Assembly: GCA_022826345.1 (NCBI GenBank)
Contig: JAJDVB010000089.1
Location: 1-46,927 of the forward strand
DNA length: 46,927 nt
Source of the DNA: Alphaproteobacteria bacterium
Lineage (GTDB): Bacteria; Pseudomonadota; Alphaproteobacteria; UBA828
Reading direction: 5' to 3'
The first letter of the stretch is position 1. Every line of letters begins with the position of its first letter. This document shows, piece by piece, positions 17,443-24,800 of the stretch. The notes under the pieces were generated by a model, which was not told the origin of the DNA, did not search any database, and was given only the letters and a program-made list of their open reading frames with translations. Made by a program: the position numbers and the translations under genes.

Positions 17443-17898
17443 TTACGGACCGGGGGCCGGCTCGAGAACGATGACCGTGGCCGGCGTGCCGGCGAGGCAG
17501 GCGATGACGAGGGGATGCACGGCACGCCAGTCGAGTCCGCCGAGGCCGCAGCCGAGGGGCGGGATGGCGATGGACCGGATGCCGTGGCGCTCGACGGCGG
17601 CGGCGAGGTCGCGAAGCCCGGCCTCGATGTCGCCGATCGTGCTGCGGTCGCGCCAGTGGCGCTTGGTGGGGAAATGCACGATCCACCGGGGCTGGTCGTA
17701 GCCGGTGTCGAACATGAACATGCGGCCGTGGCGCACGCGGCGCTCTGCGCATGCGCGGCGGTAGGCGAGGAAGGCGTCCGGGTGGCGGCGCTTGAACTGG
17801 AGGGCGAGGCCGGAGCCGGAGACGCCGACGCAGTTGACGGGATTGACGATGGCGTCTGCGGGTTGGGCGAAGATGTCGCCGCGGGTGAAGTGGATCAT
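17443..17898 (-). CDS. Macro-domain protein (DarG/TARG1-like)
   Basis: This 151-residue single-domain protein binds, and may remove, ADP-ribose. The signature NPVNCVGVSGSGLALQFKRR (residues 19-38) forms the ligand loop. HFPTKRHWRD, and IAIPPLGCGLGGLDW near 109-123, match the DarG/TARG1 branch, which reverses ADP-ribosylation of DNA or glutamate. In darTG toxin-antitoxin systems such a domain antagonises the DNA ADP-ribosyltransferase DarT, but no DarT-like gene is visible here and the protein lacks the extra C-terminal domain of DarG. It could defend incoming DNA against ADP-ribosylation by host systems; that is inference. Start at ATG 17898. Confidence 0.9.
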   Translation of the reverse strand: MIHFTRGDIFAQPADAIVNPVNCVGVSGSGLALQFKRRHPDAFLAYRRACAERRVRHGRMFMFDTGYDQPRWIVHFPTKRHWRDRSTIGDIEAGLRDLAAAVERHGIRSIAIPPLGCGLGGLDWRAVHPLVIACLAGTPATVIVLEPAPGP

Positions 17899-18000
17899 GG
17901 CGTGCTCCCTGGCAATCGGCGAGGCGGAGGGCGGAACGCCCGGCCCCGCCCCTGCCCGCTTGCCCCGCCCTTGCCGAACTCCACCTCCCGGCGCGTCGCG

Positions 18001-18056
18001 ATGGCAGGCGATGCGCGGAGCGCAAGCCGCGTCGTCCGGGTTGGCGGGGACTCGGG
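18001..18056. repeat. Intergenic repeat, copy B
   Basis: Second copy of the repeat at 17371-17425, in the same orientation, with GCGCGGAGCGC in place of GCGCGAAGCGC and GTCCGGGTTGGCGGGGACTC at its end. It lies between the second ssb and the macro-domain gene, in the leader of the latter. Confidence 0.5.
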
Positions 18057-18135
18057 GAAAGCTGCAAAAAGAAGGCCGGTGCCGCGCAGGGAGGGACGCG
18101 GCACCGGCCAGGGTCAGCGGGAGGGAGAAACCCGC

Positions 18136-18591
18136 CTAGAAGGGGATGCCCGAGCCGTCGTCCGTGTCGGACGGGGCGGCCGCGGCAGTTGCCGTGGACT
18201 CGCCGTTCGACGGCTGGGTGGTGCTGCCGTTGGTGCCGGCAGGCTTGTCGAGAAACTGGACGCGCCCGCCGGGGACCAGCAGGATCTCGGTCGAGAACCG
18301 ATCCGAGTCCTCGCCGTCCTTGCGCCAGCGCCGGGTCTGGAGCTTGCCCGCGACGTAGACCAGACGGCCCTTCTTCGCGTGCTTGCCGAGCATGTCGATC
18401 AGCCCGTCCTGGAAGGTCACGCAGCGGTGCCACTGCGTCTGATCGACCCGCTCGCCGGTCTGCTTGTTGATGTAGGACTCGTCGGTGGCGATGCTCATGT
18501 TGGCAACGCGTCCGCCGGAGGCCAGCGGGTTGATGGCGACGTCGTCGCCGAGGCGGCCGATCAGCATCACCTTGTTCTCTCCGAAAGCCAT
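18136..18591 (-). CDS. ssb: Single-stranded DNA-binding protein with canonical tip
   Basis: This 151-residue protein has an OB fold at about residues 1-110 (MAFGENKVMLIGRLGDDV, FQDGLIDMLGKHAKKGRLVY, FSTEILLVPGGRV). A short Thr/Ser/Ala linker leads to the acidic tip DDGSGIPF, the partner-binding tail typical of SSB. ACAGGAGA, 7-14 bases upstream, supports the start at 18591. Plasmid SSBs in leading regions coat the incoming strand and dampen the SOS response; position and strand here agree. It differs clearly from the SSB at 247-954. Confidence 0.93.
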   Translation of the reverse strand: MAFGENKVMLIGRLGDDVAINPLASGGRVANMSIATDESYINKQTGERVDQTQWHRCVTFQDGLIDMLGKHAKKGRLVYVAGKLQTRRWRKDGEDSDRFSTEILLVPGGRVQFLDKPAGTNGSTTQPSNGESTATAAAAPSDTDDGSGIPF

Positions 18592-18770
18592 GGTTCGTCT
18601 CCTGTTCATCCTGGTTGATGACGATGGGTGGATGAACGGGCAGGTTCCCTCTCGGTCCCCTTCCCGTTCGCCCCTCCAAAGCTCCCCCGACCTCTCCTCT
18701 GCCGTCCGCCCCGACACCTGCCGGTTTGCTTCGTCCTTGCTGCCGGCACGGACGGGAGCGTCGGTGGAGA

Positions 18771-19331
18771 TCAGGAGCCGATGGTGCGGAACGTCGCGGA
18801 GATGCGAGTCTCGCTGCGGCCCGCGGTGGCGGCAGGATCGATCCCGTGCATCCAGGCCGAGCGTGCATGGCCGCGCAGGACGAGTGCGGAGCGGCGCGGG
18901 AGAAGGACGACCTCGTCGGACGCAAGCCCGCCGCGAACGTAGGGTCGCTGGCTGCGTGGCCGGAAGCTCATCGTCCACGCGTCGCCAAGGGACAGCGAGA
19001 CGACGACCGGCCCGAAGGACTGGTGATCGGCGTGCATCCCGATCCCCTGGCCGGGCCGGTACTCGTTGACGATGCACTGCTCGGGCCGCCGACCGTCGAA
19101 GAGCGGTGCAAGCCTGTCCCCGATCACCTGGGCCCAGCGCGGGAACGGCGCGGCGGGGTCGTGGCGGCCGGTGCCGCGCAGGCGGTAGTCGTAGCGAAAT
19201 CCGTAATGCTGAACGCGGCGGCTGAGGTCGGTCATCCAGGGCGCCTGGGCGATGCGCAGCAGGATGCGCTCCTCCTCGGCCTCGGTGACGACGTCGGGTA
19301 CCAGCGTGGCGCCGTGATCGAAGATGCTCAT
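18771..19331 (-). CDS. AlkB-like 2-oxoglutarate/Fe(II) dioxygenase
   Basis: This 186-residue protein has the AlkB fold. H100-A-D102 (GIGMHADHQSFG) and H162 (AWMHGIDP) are the iron ligands. The paired arginines R176 and R182 (TRISATFRTIG) are those that bind 2-oxoglutarate and substrate in AlkB. The expected reaction is oxidative removal of alkyl groups from bases, preferentially in single-stranded DNA. It lies between an SSB gene and a SLOG gene in the presumed leading region, so repair of the incoming strand is a natural guess. Start at ATG 19331. Confidence 0.9.
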   Translation of the reverse strand: MSIFDHGATLVPDVVTEAEEERILLRIAQAPWMTDLSRRVQHYGFRYDYRLRGTGRHDPAAPFPRWAQVIGDRLAPLFDGRRPEQCIVNEYRPGQGIGMHADHQSFGPVVVSLSLGDAWTMSFRPRSQRPYVRGGLASDEVVLLPRRSALVLRGHARSAWMHGIDPAATAGRSETRISATFRTIGS

Positions 19332-19546
19332 GGTGTCCTCCCCCAATGGAACGCAGCCCGGGCCGGAGACCTCTCTCCTCCCGGACGGATCGCCCTTCTC
19401 GGGGCCGCCCTCTCCCTCGAACACACGGGCGCGGGTGGGTGCGCGCCCTGTTCGCAGACCGTCCCGTCGCGATCCCGGTGGCATATGTGGGGATACGCCG
19501 GGTGGCCGCGCGGCTCCGGGGCGATGCCGTGGGGCCGAGTCCCGGA

Positions 19547-20092
19547 TCAGGAGCGACCAGTGGCGGGGGACGCCGCGGCGCGGATCTGCTCCAGCCGCTC
19601 GCAGACGGCACGCGGGTGGAGCACGCCGAGATTGAGCACCGGGATGCCGCGGTCGCGTGCGATGCGAATGCCCATCCCGGTGCCGCCCTTCGGCAATCCA
19701 TCGGGAGTCCAGCAGGCGACGGCGTGGACGGGCGTGTCCGTGTCTGCTGCGAGGACGCTGACGTTTCTGGCGTGCAGCTTCCGTGCCGCCGGCGAGCAGC
19801 GGTGCCATGCCGGATGGAGGCCGGCCGCGATGGCGAGGCAGCGGCGCATCTCGTCCGGGGAAAGCGAGCGGCAGTCCGGCCCGGCGTGGCCGCGGTAACC
19901 GGGCCAGGGCAGGAACAGGGTGCGGTGTACCGGATCGGTGCCGGCCGCAAACGCCGTGTCAGCGCCGGCCGCGCCGCCGGAGTGGAGATGCCAGCCCCGG
20001 CGCGCGAGCCAGGCGGCCATCACGGTCATGGTCTGCAACACGGCGGCGGGGGTGGCGCGCGATCCGATGCCGGCGTAGACGAGCTCAGTCAT
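19547..20092 (-). CDS. SLOG-superfamily Rossmann protein
   Basis: This 181-residue protein begins VYAGIGSRATPAAVLQTM and continues with WHLHSGGAAGADTAFAAG, the glycine-rich nucleotide-binding loops of the SLOG (DprA/YspA-like) fold. Later segments VSVLAADTDTPVHAVACW and GGTGMGIRIARDRGIPVLNL complete the ligand pocket. The family occurs on phages and plasmids and is thought to bind nucleotides or small nucleic-acid-derived ligands; no enzymatic role is assigned. It is the second SLOG-type protein in the window. Start at ATG 20092. Confidence 0.8.
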   Translation of the reverse strand: MTELVYAGIGSRATPAAVLQTMTVMAAWLARRGWHLHSGGAAGADTAFAAGTDPVHRTLFLPWPGYRGHAGPDCRSLSPDEMRRCLAIAAGLHPAWHRCSPAARKLHARNVSVLAADTDTPVHAVACWTPDGLPKGGTGMGIRIARDRGIPVLNLGVLHPRAVCERLEQIRAAASPATGRS

Positions 20093-20569
20093 GGTCTTCT
20101 TCCTCTCCCAACTCCGGTCTCGCCGGACCATTGCCGACCCAACTCGCGGGACGGGCTTCGGCGGTCGGGGGTGCAGGCGGCGGGATTCAGAGGGACGGCC
20201 TTTTTCTCGCGCGGCACGCCGCGTCGACCCGATTCGGCCCGACCGGGACATCGACGTCGCCAGCGGCAGAGAGAGGGCTGCCGGGGGCCGGTCAGGCCGT
20301 TCTCGCGAAGGGTTCCGACAGAGGCGGTGAAAGCCCGCCAAGGCCGGGCGAAGGATGGGGGTGTCAGGCTCCGCTTCGGAGATGAGCGTAGCGATGGAAG
20401 TGAAGCCGGCGGGAGTTGGCCGGAGAGCGACGGCAACGCGGCGGCCGACGCTCAGGCCGCACTCGTGCTTGACCGCTGCGACGAAGGCGGCGACCCGGCG
20501 CGGCTTCCCGGCAGCCCTTTGATATCGGCATCCCGGACGCCGCGCAGCTCTGACCGGATGGTGGCCGGG
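20093..20569. other. Intergenic stretch without a supported gene
   Basis: The 477 bases between the SLOG gene and vapC contain only shadow frames. A small hairpin, CTCCG-CTT-CGGAG, lies at 20369-20381. This is probably the promoter and leader region of the SLOG-AlkB-SSB gene group, but no clear promoter is visible. Confidence 0.4.
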
Positions 20570-21004
20570 CTAGGTCGCAGACGGTCGCATCGGGTTGAAG
20601 CTCTCGACGCCGGGGAAGTCGCGTTCGTTGTCGGTGACCACGATGCAGCCGTTGACCTCGGCGGTCGCGGCGATGATGGTGTCCAGCGCGCTGCGTGGGC
20701 GGCCAGTCGCCCTGCCTTTGGCCATGAGCAGCGCCCAGACGAGAGCGGCGTTCTCGTCGAACGACAGTACCCGTCCTGCGAAGAGCGCGGACGGGCCCTC
20801 GGGGCCGGCAAACCAGGCCTCGAGCCGGTCACGCCCGCGGCCGGCGGGCTTTTCCAGAATGCCGCGCCGAATCTCGGCGAGGGTGAGCGAGGAGATGAAG
20901 AGGTCGTTGTCGTCCTGGCCGGCCATCCAGGCCAGCAGGGATTGCGATGGAGCGGGCTTGGTGACGTTGCTGACGATGTTGGTGTCGAGAAGGTAGCGGC
21001 TCAC
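20570..21004 (-). CDS. vapC: VapC-type PIN-domain toxin
   Basis: This 144-residue PIN-domain ribonuclease has the acidic residues D7 (YLLDTNIVS), E44 (LTLAEIRRG), D108 (SALDTIIAATA) and D125 (IVVTDNERDF), the usual active-site quartet. VapC toxins cut tRNA or rRNA and block translation when released from the antitoxin. Its ATG overlaps the stop of the upstream antitoxin gene (ATGA), the usual coupled arrangement. The module probably stabilises the element by post-segregational killing. Confidence 0.92.
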   Translation of the reverse strand: MSRYLLDTNIVSNVTKPAPSQSLLAWMAGQDDNDLFISSLTLAEIRRGILEKPAGRGRDRLEAWFAGPEGPSALFAGRVLSFDENAALVWALLMAKGRATGRPRSALDTIIAATAEVNGCIVVTDNERDFPGVESFNPMRPSAT

Positions 21005-21303
21005 AGGTCGACCTCCCGGCCCGGCTCGAAGGGACGGGGCGGAATGGCGTCGGCGCCAACCAGGGGCGAGCGGCGGAGCGCTTCGAGGATGCCACCCTTG
21101 CGCGGCTCACGGCCGGCGATACCGGAGGTGACGGCGGCGCGCAGACGTTGGGCCTGCGGACCGTCCTCGGCAAGGCGCCTCGCGAGCGAGCGGATGAGTT
21201 CGCGGTCGGCGTCGCGGCCGAGAACCTCGAAGCGGGCCATACCGCGCTCGGCCAGTCGGCGGCGGTAGTTCTCGGTGGCGCGTCTTTGGGACGAGTCGCT
21301 CAC
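21001..21303 (-). CDS. vapB: VapB-type antitoxin
   Basis: This 100-residue protein begins at GTG 21303, preceded by a perfect AGGAGG six bases upstream. The N-terminal part (ENYRRRLAERGMARFEVLGR, then RELIRSLARRLAED) has the strand-helix-helix look of a ribbon-helix-helix antitoxin. The C-terminal part, ending FEPGREVDL, would embrace the toxin. Its stop overlaps the vapC start by four bases. Autoregulation at the promoter just upstream is expected for the family. Confidence 0.82.
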   Translation of the reverse strand: MSDSSQRRATENYRRRLAERGMARFEVLGRDADRELIRSLARRLAEDGPQAQRLRAAVTSGIAGREPRKGGILEALRRSPLVGADAIPPRPFEPGREVDL

Positions 21304-21327
21304 GGGAGCCTCCTGTGTATTCCCGGC

Positions 21328-21356
21328 TATATATCCCGTAATGGTGCCAACGGCAA
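21328..21356 (-). promoter_or_regulatory. Predicted sigma70-type promoter of vapBC
   Basis: On the minus strand, TTGCCG (21356-21351) and TATATA (21333-21328) are separated by 17 bases, ending 24 bases upstream of the vapB GTG. The AT-rich core is conspicuous in this GC-rich surrounding, and TATATA is itself palindromic, a plausible operator for the antitoxin. Confidence 0.55.
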
Positions 21357-21487
21357 CGTGCGACCCGTCGCCGCTCGCCGTGCGAGGGGAATGGACCCGG
21401 CGAGGAGGCCGGTTCCGTGCGGCTGGGCGGGATCGGGCGCGGTACGGAGGAGCCCGGCCGGTGGGCGGCAGGAGGCGAGCGGTCGGC

Positions 21488-21748
21488 TCAATGGAGCGGC
21501 TCGCCGCCCCGGGCGGCGGCCATGGAGCGCCCGACGATGGCGGACCAGGCCTCGCGGTCGAGACCGAGGCGGCGGTTGAGGCGATCGCAGAGACGCTCGG
21601 CATCGGCGAGCGTGAGCGCAACCAATGCCGTGGGGACGTAGCCGTCCATCCCCTCGAAGACGATGCGGATCTGCTGTGGCTGGTCGGGCAGCTCGTAGGC
21701 CGGTGTGAAGGCGAACACCGGCTCCTCGGGAAGCTCGTGCGTGGTCAT
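21488..21748 (-). CDS. Small hypothetical protein
   Basis: This 86-residue protein begins MTTHELPEEPVFAFTPAYEL, with AAGGAC 8-13 bases upstream. It has a probable alpha/beta layout (QQIRIVFEGMDGYVPTALVA, LADAERLCDRLNRRLGLDRE). It follows the large methyltransferase-helicase gene by 93 bases on the same strand and may be co-transcribed. I do not recognise the family. Confidence 0.7.
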   Translation of the reverse strand: MTTHELPEEPVFAFTPAYELPDQPQQIRIVFEGMDGYVPTALVALTLADAERLCDRLNRRLGLDREAWSAIVGRSMAAARGGEPLH

Positions 21749-21841
21749 CGAAGGTGTCCTTGTTGCGGTGTGGCGGAGCCGTCCGCACGGAGGCGGGCGG
21801 CATCGTGGGCTGACAGTGGGATCGGCGCCGGAGACGGGCGG

Positions 21842-24800
21842 TCAGGACGCCTGCGGCGCCGCGATGGGCCAGCGGTCGACGACGCGCTCCAGTGTGGCGC
21901 GGTCGGGCGCGAACAGGCGGGTGCGCCATGAGACGATTTCGGCGATGCAGCCCATGCGCTTGAGCGTGTCGGTGTCGGTGTCCGCGGGGCCCTCGATCTC
22001 GATGCGGAAGGCCCCCATGAGGCGGCGCCGTGCGAGCTTCCAGCCGTTGGAGAGATGGAAAGAGGCGCCCCGCACCATGATCTCGTCGTGGATTTCGGCG
22101 GCGGTGAGGCCGGGGCCGCCGTCGAGGCCGAGCGCGGCACGGAACTCGCTGACCTCGGTGGGACCGAGCACGCGGCCGATCAGGTGCTCGCCGTCGTCGG
22201 CGAGGAGGCGGCGGACCCGCATGCTCTCGTCGGGCAACCGGTCCCAGATCGGCAGCAGCAGGCCGGCGACCAGCCAGAAGCGGGACTCGCGGTGCGACGG
22301 CAGCCCCGCGATCTCGACGTCCCAGAGGGCACGCCAGCGGTCCTCGCCGGCGGGGCGCCACTGGGAGGCTTCCAGTGCCGCCCTGGCCATGGTCTCGCGG
22401 ACGGCGGGTCGCACCAGGCGCACCCGCTCCTGCACGTCGCCGTCGTCGAGCGTGCGCGCGGGCGCATCCATGACGAGCGCAGCGCGCTTCGACTGGCCGT
22501 TGACGATGAGGCGCGGCGGCTTCCCGGAGGTGGCCGCATGGAGCTCGATCGCCGCGTCGGCGCCGAGCGGCTCCAGCCGGTCCTTGCGCGCGATCTTGAC
22601 GATCTCGGTCTCGGCGCCGGAGCCCTCGTGTGTGAACACGGTCTCGCGCGAGGCGACGGAGAGCGAGTCTGCAACGATGGTCTCGACGCCGCGCTCGAAG
22701 GTGCCGGCCTCGACGGCGATCTCGATGTTGGCCTCGATGCGGGTCTCCAGGGCGGTAAAGAGCTGGTTCTGTTCGTCGATGGGAAGGGCCAGCAACCTGT
22801 TGAGGAACTGCGGCATGGGCGGCAGGTCCTCCTTGAGGTTGCCTTCCCAGGTGAGCTTGAGCCCCGTAGCCTCCTCGAAGTCCTTGAGCGACCAGCCCGC
22901 GATGTGGCCGCGCCAGAGCGCGATGTAGAACTGACGCAAGGCCGACTTGGCGTAGAGGCTTTCGAGGTTGTCGCTGGCCCTGAACAACGCGGTGTCGTCG
23001 CCTCCCATGGCGGTCTGCGAATCGCGCTGGCCCCGGGTGATGGCACCAAGCGAGTCGAGACGCCTGGCGATGGTGGCGATGAACCGGCGCTCGCCCTTCA
23101 CGTCGGTGGCGACCGGACGGAAGAGCGGCGCCGAGGCCTGGTGCGTGCGGTGGGTCCGGCCCAGCCCCTGGATCGCCTGGTCGGCCCGCCAGCCCGGCTC
23201 CAGCAGGTAATGCGTCCTGCGCTCGGTGTTGGGGCAGCCGAGATCGGCGTGGTAGCTGCGCCCGATCCCGCCCGCCATGGAGAACACCAGGATGCGCTTC
23301 TCGCCGTCCATGAAGGCGGCGGTCTCGGCGAGGTTGGCGGATGCGGGCCGCGAGCGGAGCGCCAGCCGCTCGCCCCTGGCGTCCTCGATCCTGAGCACGC
23401 GCCGCGAGCGGCCGGTGATCTCGGCGACGGCGTCGTGCCCGAAACGGTGGATGATCTGATCCAGGGCGGACTGCACCGGGGGCAGTGCGCCGAGCTTCTG
23501 GATCAGGGCGTCGCGCTTCGCCAGTGCCTCCTGGCAGAGCACCGGATTGTTGTGGGCATCGAAGACCGGCCGTGACATGAGGTTGCCGTCATCGTCCTCG
23601 AAGGGCTCCTGCAACTGCACCGGGAAGGCGTGCTCCAGATAATTCAGCACGTATTCGCGCGGCGTCAGGTCGATGGAGAGGTCGTCCCACTCGGACGCCG
23701 GGATCTCGGCGATGCGGCGTTCCATCAGCGCCTCGCCGGTGGAGACCAGCTGCACGACGGCGGAGCGCCCCTCGTCCAGGTCCGCCTCGATGGCGCGGAT
23801 CAGCGAGGGGCACTTCATGGAGGTCAGCAAGTGGCCGAAGAAGAGCTGCTTTGCGCCCTCGAAGGCGGAGATCGCGGCCGATTTCGCGTTCTTGTTGAGG
23901 GTGTCTTCGCCGTCGACGATGCCGGTCGCCTTCAGCGCCTCCTGAATGTTCCGGTGGATGATCTTGAAGGCGCCCGCGTAGGAGTCGTAGATGCGCCGCT
24001 GCTCCGGCGTGAGCGAGTGCTCCAGGATGTCCACCTCGACCCCGTCGTAGGAGAGCGCCCGGGCCTGGTAGAGACCGAGGGCCTTGAGGTCGCGCGCCAC
24101 GACTTCCATCGCGGCGACCCCGCCCGCCTCCATGGCGGCGACGAAGGCGGTGCGGGTCTCGAACGAGGTCTCGCCGGAGGCCCAGAGCCCGAGGCGCCGG
24201 GCGTAGGCGAGGCCGGGGACGGTGGTGGCCCCGGTGGCGGAGACGTAGAGGATGCGGGCATCGGGGAGCGCGTTCTGAAGGCGCAAGCCCGCGCGTCCCT
24301 GCTGCGAGGGCTTCGTCTCGCCGCGCTCGCTCTTCGAACCCGCCGCATTGGCCATGGCGTGGGCCTCGTCGAAGACGATGACGCCCTGGAATGCGTGGCG
24401 CGCGTCCTGGTCGTCGCCGTCCGCGAGCCAGGCGACGATCTGGTCGAGGCGCGACGGCTTGCCCTGCCGCGCGGGCGAGCGCAGCGTCGCATAGGTGGCG
24501 AACAGGATGCCTTGCGCATGGGGAATGTCGGCCCCCTGGCGCACCTTGCCGAGGGGAATCACGTCGTCCTCGCGCCCGCCGACGGCGCACCAGTCGCGCC
24601 GCGTGTCCTCCAGCAGCTTGTCGGACTGCGACAGCCAGAGCGCTCGCTTTTGTCCTCTCAGCCACTGGTCGAGGACGATGGCGGCCACCTGCCGGCCCTT
24701 GCCGCAGCCGGTGCCGTCGCCGAGCATCCAGCCGCGCCGGAAGCGGACCGGATCGGACAGCGGCTCGTCGGCATCGACGAGTTCGCTATCGTCTTGGGAG

